From Bacillota bacterium (GTDB lineage Bacteria; Bacillota; Clostridia; Oscillospirales; Ruminococcaceae): 64,000 bases of DNA. The position numbers were made by a program, and so were the translations under genes. Of this stretch, positions 7,464 through 15,025 are shown in pieces. The DNA lies in NCBI GenBank assembly GCA_023460035.1, contig JAEWRN010000034.1, positions 130,303 through 194,302 of the forward strand. Reading direction: 5' to 3'. Under the pieces are notes generated by a model. That model had not been told where the DNA came from, made no database searches, and saw nothing but the letters and a program-made list of their open reading frames with translations. Numbering within the stretch: the stretch's first letter is position 1; every line of letters begins with the position of its first letter.

Positions 7464-9851
7464 ATGAAACAAAAATATTTGCAACACCTTGAATTTTATA
7501 AAATTGTAGAGCAGGCGGCGCAAAACTGTGTCTGCCCAGAAGCCGCGCAGCAGCTGCGTGCGGTGCAGTGCGGGCAGAATGTGGAAGAGGTGCGCAGCGA
7601 GCTTGCCAAAACCGATGCGATGACCGTGCGTTATCTGCGTGTCGGCCCGCCGCGCCTTGCACAGGTAGAAAACATTTTACCAACGGTGCAGCGCGCGCAA
7701 AAAGGCGGTGTGCTGTCTATGGCAGAGCTTTTGCTGTTTGCCCACACACTGCGCAATTTTGAATCACTGTTGTCGTGGTATTCGACACAAGACGCCGCCG
7801 GCCCCAAGGAGGACCGCGTGCTGGATGATTTGTTCTATTCCATCACCGAGCATCCGGCGCTTTCAAAAAGCATCAACGAAGCCATTTTATCTGAGACTGA
7901 AATGGCAGATACCGCAAGCGATACGCTGCTGGACATTCGCCGCAAAATTCGCACGTCTGAAAGCAATATCCGCGACCGGCTGGAGGCGATGATCAAATCG
8001 CCCTCTACGCAAAAATACTTGCAGGACGCAGTTGTCAGCATGCGCAGCGGCCGGTTTGTTGTACCGGTCAAGGCAGAGTTTCGCGGTGAAGTGGGGGGCG
8101 TCATCCACGACGTGTCCTCGTCTGGCGCCACACTGTTTGTAGAGCCCAGTGCCGTGGTGGAGCTGAACGCCCGCATTTTGCAGCTGCGCAGCCAGGAGCA
8201 AGAGGAAATCGAGCGCATTTTAGAGGCGTTTTCTTCTGCTGCTGCGGCAACACAGCCGTTTTTTGGTGTCAGTTACCATGCCATGCTGGAGGTGGATACT
8301 CTGCTGGCAAAGGCAAAGCTTGCAGCCGACCAGGGGGCAACGATGCCGGCGGTGACGCAGGGCAACGGCTTTTACCTGCTGCATGCCCGCCACCCGTTGC
8401 TTGACCGCAAAACGGCGGTGCCGGTGGACATTGAGCTTGGCCGCGACTATGACACGATGATTATTACCGGCCCCAACACCGGCGGCAAAACCGTCAGCTT
8501 AAAAACAGCGGGGCTGCTGCTTGCCATGGCGGCCTGCGGCTTTTTAATCCCGGCATCCGAGCGCAGTGAAGTGTGCCTGTTTCGCGAAATACTGGTGGAC
8601 ATTGGCGACGAGCAGAGTATTGAGCAAAGCCTTTCTACTTTTTCTGGCCATATTAAAAATATTGTCGATATTTTAAAAGAAGCGGGCCCCGATACGTTGG
8701 TGCTGCTGGATGAGCTTGGGGCTGGCACCGACCCTGCCGAGGGCGCTTCGCTTGCGGTATCGGTAATAGAGACCCTGCGCGAGAAGGGCAGCCGCATTAT
8801 GGCGACCACCCACTATGGCGAACTGAAAGTGTTTGCGCTGGAAACCCCGGGGGTGCAAAATGCCGGGTGCGAATTTGACCTTGAAACACTGCGCCCAACC
8901 TACCGGTTAAGTGTCGGGGTACCGGGGCGTTCGAATGCGTTTTTGATTGGCGAAAAGCTGGGGCTGCCCGCAGGTGTTATCAAACGGGCGCAGTTGCATC
9001 TATCAGCCGAGGATCAGCGTTTTGAAACGGTGCTGGGCCAGCTTGAAGATTTGAAGCTGGAAATTAAAGATGACCAGACAGAGATTGAACGGCTGAAATA
9101 TGTGGCGGCAAACCAGCTTGCCGTGGCAAAGGAAGAGCGGGACGAGCTGATTCGCCAGGGCGAAGAGGCGCTTGCCGCGGCGACGCGCAAGGCAAAAGAG
9201 CTGGAACAAAAGGTGCAGGATACCGCGTACGACTTAATGGACGAAATGAAGGCGCTGCAAAAGCAGGAAAACCTGACGGCCGCACAAAAGCTGCAGCGCG
9301 CGCGCCAAATAGCCAGAAAAGACGCCGCAGGCATTACCGAGGGCCTTGCCAGCCAGAAAGAAGAAATCACCTATATCCCGCTTACCCGCGTTAAGGTGGG
9401 GCAGGTAGTCATGCTGGCACAGCTTGGCCAGCATGCCACGGTAAAAAGCCTGCCGGACCGCAATGATATGGTAGAGGTTGTTTGTGGCGCCATCAAGACA
9501 AAGGTACCGCTTTCCGGCCTGATGGCGGCAGCGCAGCCCAGCGGCAAAAAGGCAAAACCGCAGCAGAAATACCGCAGCAGCGGTGCCAATGCCAGTGTGA
9601 CCCGCAGTGCTGCAATGGAAATTAATTTGATTGGCATGACCGCAGAAGAGGCGGTGATGGAGGCCGAACGCTTTATTGACGGCGCAATGATCAGTGGAAT
9701 GACCACCGTGTGGCTGATTCACGGCCGGGGCGCGGGCATTTTGCGCAAAGCGCTGCATACCATGCTGAAGGGCAATAAATCAGTGAAAAGCTACCGCCTT
9801 GGCAACTATGGCGAAGGGGAAGACGGTGTGACCGTGGTGGAATTGAAATAA
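7464..9851 (+). CDS. mutS2: MutS2 ATPase/nuclease
   Basis: 795-residue MutS2. Core and clamp domains precede the ATPase with Walker A GPNTGGKT at about residue 336 and Walker B LVLLDELGAGTDP near 412. A coiled coil (residues ~520-600) follows, then a KOW-like segment, and the Smr nuclease domain from about 717 with INLIGM and HGRG motifs. The MutS mismatch-recognition domain is absent, as expected for MutS2, which acts on collided ribosomes and recombination intermediates rather than mismatches. Last gene of the operon, followed by a strong terminator about 90 bases downstream. Confidence 0.96.
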   Translation: MKQKYLQHLEFYKIVEQAAQNCVCPEAAQQLRAVQCGQNVEEVRSELAKTDAMTVRYLRVGPPRLAQVENILPTVQRAQKGGVLSMAELLLFAHTLRNFESLLSWYSTQDAAGPKEDRVLDDLFYSITEHPALSKSINEAILSETEMADTASDTLLDIRRKIRTSESNIRDRLEAMIKSPSTQKYLQDAVVSMRSGRFVVPVKAEFRGEVGGVIHDVSSSGATLFVEPSAVVELNARILQLRSQEQEEIERILEAFSSAAAATQPFFGVSYHAMLEVDTLLAKAKLAADQGATMPAVTQGNGFYLLHARHPLLDRKTAVPVDIELGRDYDTMIITGPNTGGKTVSLKTAGLLLAMAACGFLIPASERSEVCLFREILVDIGDEQSIEQSLSTFSGHIKNIVDILKEAGPDTLVLLDELGAGTDPAEGASLAVSVIETLREKGSRIMATTHYGELKVFALETPGVQNAGCEFDLETLRPTYRLSVGVPGRSNAFLIGEKLGLPAGVIKRAQLHLSAEDQRFETVLGQLEDLKLEIKDDQTEIERLKYVAANQLAVAKEERDELIRQGEEALAAATRKAKELEQKVQDTAYDLMDEMKALQKQENLTAAQKLQRARQIARKDAAGITEGLASQKEEITYIPLTRVKVGQVVMLAQLGQHATVKSLPDRNDMVEVVCGAIKTKVPLSGLMAAAQPSGKKAKPQQKYRSSGANASVTRSAAMEINLIGMTAEEAVMEAERFIDGAMISGMTTVWLIHGRGAGILRKALHTMLKGNKSVKSYRLGNYGEGEDGVTVVELK

Positions 9852-9943
9852 TAGGTAAAAACACCCCCCTCGTTTTTTATTTGCGGCCCCAGGTTGAGCG
9901 GGCGGGCACAAACCCTCGATGGTAAAGTATTTTGTGATTTCAC

Positions 9944-9980
9944 AAAGAAGCGCCGTGTAAGCGGCGCTTCTTTATTTTTT
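9944..9980 (+). terminator. Intrinsic terminator after mutS2
   Basis: A perfect 12-bp stem (AAAGAAGCGCCG / CGGCGCTTCTTT) with a 6-base loop, followed by ATTTTTT. It closes the phoH-mutS2 operon. Confidence 0.93.
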
Positions 9981-10092
9981 AGCCGCATGCGCCCACTACC
10001 GTAAAACCTAACCGTGGCATCAGTTATTGGGCCGCTCTACAGGCTTTCGGTTTTGCCCTGTGGCTAAGGCTTGTTTTGTAAGCGGGAAAAGC

Positions 10093-10172
10093 GGCCGGCA
10101 ATAGCATTGTAAAGCTTTAATCAGCAAAGCTTTATGTAGTTGCCTTGCGTGCCGCTTAACGGCAAGCCGGCC
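10093..10172. other. Three-way-junction-like inverted-repeat element, unassigned
   Basis: A perfect 7-bp closing stem GGCCGGC (10093-10099) / GCCGGCC (10166-10172) encloses two hairpins. The first has TAAAGCTTT / AAAGCTTTA as a perfect 9-bp stem with GCAA/TTGC below it; the second is TGCCG-CTTAA-CGGCA. No reading frame of note crosses it. It lies in the 412-base gap between mutS2 and the HTH regulator. It could be a small RNA, a regulatory leader or a decayed miniature repeat; nothing in the window decides, and both strands fold equally well. Confidence 0.4.
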
Positions 10173-10208
10173 ATTTGCTTATTTGTTGTGCGAACATCGA
10201 AAAACACT

Positions 10209-10237
10209 TGACAAATACCATTAATGGTATTAATATC
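10209..10237 (+). promoter_or_regulatory. Promoter with a perfect palindromic operator in its spacer
   Basis: TTGACA (10209-10214), a 17-base spacer and TAATAT (10232-10237). The spacer is almost entirely one perfect 18-bp palindrome, AATACC-ATTAAT-GGTATT (10215-10232), so a dimeric regulator bound here would block RNA polymerase. It lies 27 bases before the HTH gene; autorepression by that protein is the simple reading, inferred from position. Confidence 0.75.
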
Positions 10238-10263
10238 AAAAATGGAACTAAAGGAGGCGCATT

Positions 10264-10791
10264 ATGCTAACAGACCTAAATTATATTATGCTCAACCCAA
10301 CACGAATGCGTATTGTAGAAACCTTTGCTTCACGCGGTAACATGACGGCAAACGAAGTATGTGAGGTATTACAGGATGTGCCGCGGACCACCCTTTACCG
10401 GCACATCAATGTGTTGCTTGCCGCCAATATTTTGGCGGTTGTAAAACAAAAGAAGACGCGGGGCAGTGTCGAGCGCACACTTGCGCTGAATTTAGATGAA
10501 ATAAACAGCGCAACTGATGTGAAAAGCATTCCACAACAGGCATTTGGCTTTTTAATGGGGGTCTACTCGAAGTTTGAAAGGTATTTTAACAAAGACAATT
10601 TTGTGCCAGGCAGCAATAAAGTGTTTTTCAATCAGACTGTCATGATGATGACCGACAACGAGTTCGACGAATTTTTGGCAGACCTGCAAGCGCTGCTTGT
10701 GAAATATCATTACGAGGTTGCCGACGGGAGAACACCGAGGGACATATCCATTATTTCGGCACCGCCAACCCAGGATGATGATGGAGAATAA
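10264..10791 (+). CDS. ArsR-type winged-helix transcriptional regulator
   Basis: 175 residues. The first ~75 form a winged helix-turn-helix: LNPTRMRIVETF is the first helix, NEVCEVLQDVPRTTLYRHINVL the HTH and VVKQKKTRGSVERTLAL the wing. The remainder (about 76-165) looks like an effector or dimerisation domain with an aromatic FLMGVYSKFERYF helix, as in YdhF/ArsR-like regulators of unknown ligand. ATG follows AAAGGAGG at a good distance. A palindrome lies in its own promoter spacer, so autoregulation is likely. It overlaps the following hydrolase start region, implying that the two form one operon; the hydrolase may be its regulated function. Confidence 0.85.
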   Translation: MLTDLNYIMLNPTRMRIVETFASRGNMTANEVCEVLQDVPRTTLYRHINVLLAANILAVVKQKKTRGSVERTLALNLDEINSATDVKSIPQQAFGFLMGVYSKFERYFNKDNFVPGSNKVFFNQTVMMMTDNEFDEFLADLQALLVKYHYEVADGRTPRDISIISAPPTQDDDGE

Positions 10792-10792
10792 G

Positions 10793-11773
10793 ATGGAGAA
10801 TAAAATGAGGAAGATCAAAAAGAAACGGAGGAAAAAGGTGTTGGCTATTCTTGCAACGATTTTTGGCATGCTACTATTGCTGAACCTCGTCAGTTTATTT
10901 GTGAACCAGGTTTTTTATTCCCACGAGTTGGATGATCTTGCACCCTACGGCAAATTAGTGGAAGTTGAGGGAAAAAAGATGCACGTCTATTCAATGGGAC
11001 GCGGCGAGCAGACGATTGTTTTATTGCCCGGGTTTGCGAACCCATTGCCGAGCGCAGACTTTGCCCCCCTGATGCGGGCATTGGCAAAAGACTATACGGT
11101 TGTGTGTGTCGAATATTTTGGCATTGGCTTTAGCGATGAAACCAATACCCCCCGCACAAATGAAAACTACACCACAGAAATACGTTTGGCGCTCTCTGCC
11201 GCAGGCTTTGCCGCGCCTTATATTTTAATGCCGCATTCCGGCTCGGGGATATACACCGAATATTATGCGGCAAAATACCCAGAGGAAGTGTCGGCTATTA
11301 TAATGATAGACACCACATCGTCTGCTGAAACAAGTATCAATGTCCCCAAGTTTGTTTACAGCTTGGGTAAGGTACAGCAAGCCATCGGCATTTCCCGCCC
11401 GCTCAACTCGGTCGTAGTCCAGTCCACGCTGGGGATCAACGAAAATAACGGTTATACGCAAACAGAAATCAGCGATTACACAAAATTTATGAATCACTAC
11501 TATAATGATACCATCGCAGACCAGATAGCGCGGCTGAACGAAAACACAAAAGAGGTGATGGGGATGGAATTTCCGCGCAGCGTGCCTGTTTTAAAGCTTG
11601 TGGCATCCGAAACTGCAAAGGGCAAGCAAACAGGCGTCGCATATCAAAATGCGCATATAGAGCGGTTGGGCCCAAGTGCAGAATGGCGCATCATAGAGGG
11701 CACCCATTATTTATATCATGGCCATATAGAAGAGATTTACCGCGCAACAAACGATTTTTTGCAAGGCAAATAA
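10793..11773 (+). CDS. Membrane-anchored alpha/beta hydrolase
   Basis: About 326 residues. A very basic N-terminus (MRKIKKKRRKK) precedes one transmembrane helix (AILATIFGMLLLLNLVSLFV), so the catalytic domain should be outside. The fold begins with TIVLLPGFANP; the nucleophile elbow is HSGSG (Ser near residue 149), a variant of GHSxGG, and a terminal His is likely in EGTHYLYH. Three in-frame ATGs (10781, 10793, 10805) are candidates; 10793 and 10805 each have GGAG six bases upstream because a 12-base unit is duplicated. The substrate is unknown. It is co-transcribed with the upstream HTH gene and ends before a long hairpin. Confidence 0.8.
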   Translation: MENKMRKIKKKRRKKVLAILATIFGMLLLLNLVSLFVNQVFYSHELDDLAPYGKLVEVEGKKMHVYSMGRGEQTIVLLPGFANPLPSADFAPLMRALAKDYTVVCVEYFGIGFSDETNTPRTNENYTTEIRLALSAAGFAAPYILMPHSGSGIYTEYYAAKYPEEVSAIIMIDTTSSAETSINVPKFVYSLGKVQQAIGISRPLNSVVVQSTLGINENNGYTQTEISDYTKFMNHYYNDTIADQIARLNENTKEVMGMEFPRSVPVLKLVASETAKGKQTGVAYQNAHIERLGPSAEWRIIEGTHYLYHGHIEEIYRATNDFLQGK

Positions 11774-11827
11774 AACTGTGGCGGCATTTGCCATGCCGTT
11801 TCTGCGCCGCCGCAATTTTACTCGCAC

Positions 11828-11874
11828 ACAAACACACCCCCTGATGTATTTTTTACATCAGGGGGTGTGTTTGT
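11828..11874. terminator. Long perfect hairpin between convergent genes
   Basis: A perfect 21-bp inverted repeat (11828-11848 / 11854-11874) with a 5-base T loop lies between the hydrolase and the convergent HAD gene. The T tract after it is weak on both strands. It probably acts as a bidirectional terminator; the stem is longer than usual for that role. Confidence 0.65.
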
Positions 11875-11966
11875 TTCTATGATTTGTTTTTGCAGTTGAA
11901 TATCGAATTTGTGAGGCGTTTTATTTTCAGGCGTCTACAAAACACCTGGCTGCGCGCCCCGCGATA

Positions 11967-12950
11967 TTACAATTCTTCTTTATCCTTTGGTTGCTCGGCT
12001 TTCTTAGCCGGGGCTTTTCTTTTGGCAGGGGCTCTTTTGGCAGCAGACCGTTTTTTTTGCGCTTCAGCCGCCAGTTTTGCCTTTTGCTTTGCAACATCGG
12101 CCACCGGGTCAGAGCCGGTGTTACGCACCCCGGCAGCGGGCCGGCGGCGAACCGGTTTATGCGTTTCTGTTTTAGCGGCTGCTTTGCCGGCTTCTCCCGT
12201 CAAAGTGCCCTTTGCGGCAGGCGATGCCTCTTTTTGCTGCACGTCGGGTTTCTTTTTCAGCCAGCTGAAAAGCGACGGCTTCCCCTCGCCGGGCTGTGGG
12301 CGGCGAGGCTCACTGCCGGTGTTAAAACGACGCTTTACATTAATGGGTACCGGCAGCCCAAGATCAATTAATTTGTGATGCAGGGATGCGGTGTTTTCAA
12401 ACAGAAGCGCGGTCAGGCCGAGAGACTCTGCTGCGGCGACATTGGCAGGGCTGTCGTCGATGAACAGCGTTTCGGCGGGGGAAAGCTCGTAAGTGTGCAG
12501 CAGCAATTTAAAAATTTCAGGGTCCGGTTTTGCCATTTTAGCGGCGAAGCTGGGCACCCCGCCTTCAAATAACTGCATAAACCGGCGGCGTTGCTGAAAC
12601 ATCAGGTAAACGTCCTCCGGGATATTCGACAAAAAATAAAGGTGGTTGCCGGAATGCCGCAACGCAAGAATCAAATCGACCGTGTCCAGCTTAGTCACCA
12701 TCAACTCGCGCCAATCGTCCAGCACCAGTTGTGCCTCGTAGCGGTGACGGCCCGCGGCTTCCAGCATATGACGTTCAGCCAAAGCACGGGTAATTTTACC
12801 CTGGTCCAGCAGCTTCCAGTCTTCACTGTCAAAAATAATATTGTATAAAAATTCTTCAAGTTCTGAATTATTGAACAATTTGCTCAAATAACCTTTAGGG
12901 TCGTAATCAACAATAACGCCGCCAATATCAAAAACAATATTCTTAATCAA
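11967..12950 (-). CDS. HAD-superfamily hydrolase fused to a histone-H1-like basic tail
   Basis: 327 residues. Residues 1-~205 are a HAD subfamily IA hydrolase: motif I FDIGGVIVDYD (nucleophile D8), motif II LSNIP, motif III lysine in AAKMAKPDPEIF, motif IV FIDDSPANV. The usual second Asp of motif I (DxD) is Gly, as in YihX-like members (DxGNV). Residues ~205-327 have no fold signature and are rich in Lys, Ala, Arg and Pro (for example KRAPAKRKAPAKK), ending in an acidic KDKEEL. Such tails resemble histone H1-like DNA or RNA binding segments. The start is TTG 12950 with GGAGG upstream. It is transcribed divergently from the amino-acid binding protein. Confidence 0.85.
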   Translation of the reverse strand: MIKNIVFDIGGVIVDYDPKGYLSKLFNNSELEEFLYNIIFDSEDWKLLDQGKITRALAERHMLEAAGRHRYEAQLVLDDWRELMVTKLDTVDLILALRHSGNHLYFLSNIPEDVYLMFQQRRRFMQLFEGGVPSFAAKMAKPDPEIFKLLLHTYELSPAETLFIDDSPANVAAAESLGLTALLFENTASLHHKLIDLGLPVPINVKRRFNTGSEPRRPQPGEGKPSLFSWLKKKPDVQQKEASPAAKGTLTGEAGKAAAKTETHKPVRRRPAAGVRNTGSDPVADVAKQKAKLAAEAQKKRSAAKRAPAKRKAPAKKAEQPKDKEEL

Positions 12951-13194
12951 GGCGCTTTCCTCCGGTTTGTGGCGCCGCTTGGCGCGGCAAATTAAAGTAT
13001 CATTAACTTTTATAGTTTAACACTTTTTCATCTATTTTAAAAGCGTGAAAACATCTTTTCACAAAACGGTAAAGCCTCCTTGTATAAAATGCCGAAATAT
13101 AAAATTTTTGTCTGCCAAAATAGCCAAATCGACAATTTGTCAAGAATAGAAAAAGGAAATTATTTACAAAAAAAAAAGAATACTTTTAAAAATG

Positions 13195-13223
13195 TTGCAT
13201 AAATATCCCGAATGCATTAAAAT
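13195..13223 (+). promoter_or_regulatory. Predicted promoter of the amino-acid ABC operon
   Basis: TTGCAT, a 17-base spacer and TAAAAT, about 75 bases before the binding-protein start. The 346-base divergent gap around it is A+T-rich and shows no other feature I can name. Confidence 0.5.
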
Positions 13224-13296
13224 AAACCATAATCCATCCGTCCAGCCTGCAGGGGTGGGCAGGGGTATGGATGAAGAAAAAGAGGGAGTGCTTCGC

Positions 13297-14145
13297 ATGA
13301 AAAAATTATTGTCTTTGTTCGCAGTCGCAGCGCTGGTGTTTTCATTGGTTGCCTGTGGCGGGAGCCAGGCATCCTCGGCCCAGTCCGGTGCCCAGTCCGG
13401 TACTGCAGAAGATGTGCTTAAGGTCGGCATGGAGTGCGCATACGCGCCGTTCAACTATACCCAGACCGATAATTCCAACAATGCCGCCGAGATTGATGGC
13501 GGCGGCTATGCCGGTGGTTACGATGTGCAGGTCGCGCAAAAAATTGCCGATGCGCTGGGTAAAAAGCTGCTGGTGGAAAAAATGGAATGGGACGGCCTGC
13601 TGCCTGCTTTGACCTCCGGCAAAATCGACATGATCATCGCCGGCATGTCCCCGACCGACGAGCGCAAAGAGTCGATTGATTTTTCGGACAACTACTATGT
13701 GTCAGACCTTGTCATGGTGGTGCGCAAAGATGGCGCTTATGCCAATGCCACTTCGCTGGCTGATTTCAGCGGTGCAAAAATTACCGCACAGCTGAACACC
13801 TTCCATTACACGGTTATCGACCAGATTCCCGGTGTGGACAAGCAGACGGCAATGGAAGATTTCCCGACAATGATCGTGGCGCTGCAGTCCGGCAAGATTG
13901 ACGGCTATATCTCCGAGCGCCCGGGCGCAATGTCCGCACAGATGTCGAACCCGGACCTGACCTACATCGCATTTGCTGAGGGCAAGGGCTTTGATTACAG
14001 CACCGATGAGGGTGCCATCGCGGTCGGCATTAAAAAGGGCAGCGACCTGAAAGACCAGATCAACAAGGTGCTTGCCGGCATCAGCGAAGATGACCGCCAG
14101 AGCATGATGGAAAACGCAATCGCAAACCAGCCTGCGGCAGAATAA
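13297..14145 (+). CDS. Polar amino-acid ABC transporter substrate-binding lipoprotein
   Basis: 282 residues. A signal peptide ends in the lipobox LVAC (Cys20), so the mature protein is a membrane-tethered lipoprotein. The domain is the SBP_bac_3 fold: KVGMECAYAPFNYT at the start, YDVQVAQKIADAL, GLLPALTSGKIDMIIAGM with its binding Arg-type region PTDERKESIDFS, and the second lobe from TAQLNTFH. ATG 13297 was chosen for the signal peptide and a GGGAG site; an upstream in-frame ATG would spoil the signal sequence. First gene of a three-gene importer. Basic, acidic or glutamine-type substrate cannot be told apart by eye. Confidence 0.93.
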   Translation: MKKLLSLFAVAALVFSLVACGGSQASSAQSGAQSGTAEDVLKVGMECAYAPFNYTQTDNSNNAAEIDGGGYAGGYDVQVAQKIADALGKKLLVEKMEWDGLLPALTSGKIDMIIAGMSPTDERKESIDFSDNYYVSDLVMVVRKDGAYANATSLADFSGAKITAQLNTFHYTVIDQIPGVDKQTAMEDFPTMIVALQSGKIDGYISERPGAMSAQMSNPDLTYIAFAEGKGFDYSTDEGAIAVGIKKGSDLKDQINKVLAGISEDDRQSMMENAIANQPAAE

Positions 14146-14190
14146 CGCTTAAGCGGCAGGTTGTTGTGAAATGAAAACGTAAGGCTAAAA

Positions 14191-14225
14191 CACTATCCGG
14201 GCAAATTGTCCGGGTAGTGCTTTGC
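14191..14225 (+). terminator. Hairpin between binding protein and permease genes
   Basis: A 13-bp stem with two G-U pairs (14191-14203 / 14207-14219) and a 3-base loop, followed by a weak T-rich stretch. A leaky terminator or 3' stabiliser here would give the usual excess of binding protein over permease. Confidence 0.6.
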
Positions 14226-14251
14226 TGTCTTAAAAAAGGAGAGCTGAACAC

Positions 14252-15024
14252 ATGGAACGCAGCTTTTTCGACTGGGTCGTTTACATCCTGCAAAAATACG
14301 GGATGGACCTGCTGAAAGGCACCGGCACGACCATGCTGATTGCGGTGGTCGGCACAATTGTCGGCTTTTTGATCGGCCTGCTGATTGGCAGCATCCGCAC
14401 AATACCGGTTGGCACCAAAGACAAACCCATTAAAAAAGCTTTGCTGAAACTTGTGAACCTTCTGCTCAATATTTATATAGAAGTGTTTCGCGGCACGCCA
14501 ATGATGGTGCAGGCCACGGTAATTTACTTTGGCCTGATGGAGGCGTTCGGCATTGACATGAGCCCGCTTACCGCCGGCTTGCTGGTCGTTTCAATCAACA
14601 CCGGCGCCTATATGTCCGAAATCGTGCGCGGCGGCATTCAGTCGATTGACCGCGGCCAGTACGAAGCCGCACATGCGCTGGGCTTGTCGCACTGGGGCGC
14701 CATGTTCAATGTCATTCTGCCGCAGGCAATTCGCAACATTTTGCCGGCAATCGGCAACGAGTTCGTTGTGAATATTAAGGATACCTCGGTGCTGAACGTC
14801 ATCAGCGTGACCGAGCTGTTCTTCTCCACGCGTTCCAGCTGGCCCGCACCTATGAACCGTTTTTGATCTGCGGTGTCATTTATTTGATTTTGACCTTTAC
14901 AACGACCCGCATTTTGCGGCTGATTGAAAAGAAGATGGACGGCCCGGACAGTTACACTATTTTGGGCTCCGGCTCGGCGGCATCTGCGCCAATTAAAGTA
15001 TCGGCAAAAAAGGGGGCGCACTGA
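14252..15024 (+). pseudogene. Amino-acid ABC permease, broken by a frameshift
   Basis: HisM/GlnP-type permease. The first frame gives 204 residues up to TGA at 14864-14866, including the EAA loop (QYEAAHALGLSHWGAMFNVILPQA). The family-like continuation (QLARTYEPF, then a hydrophobic helix and RLIEKKMDGPDS) is found in the next frame and runs to TGA at 15022-15024. The switch must occur near 14833-14838, before the natural-looking QLARTYEPF, and is explained by loss of one base. The last transmembrane helix lies beyond the break, so the 204-residue product is probably inactive. It may be a real mutation or a sequence error; flanking genes are intact. Confidence 0.85.
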
Positions 15025-15025
15025 A

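Noticed and set aside
6652..7683. 343-codon minus-strand frame across recO and the start of mutS2
   Set aside because: It lies entirely opposite two certain genes and has a low-complexity, Cys/His/Gln-rich translation typical of antisense frames.
10718..11773. Hydrolase start at 10718
   Set aside because: That start would place 25 extra residues inside the HTH gene and has no ribosome binding site; the downstream ATGs do.
13141..13230. ArgR-type operator before the amino-acid binding protein
   Set aside because: TGCATAAATAT and AATGCATTA look like half sites but do not form a convincing ARG box pair.
14860..14866. Programmed -1 frameshift at T-TTT-TGA in the amino-acid permease
   Set aside because: The geometry is right, but the residues between ~14836 and the slip only make family sense in the downstream frame, so the shift must occur earlier. 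A one-base deletion is simpler.
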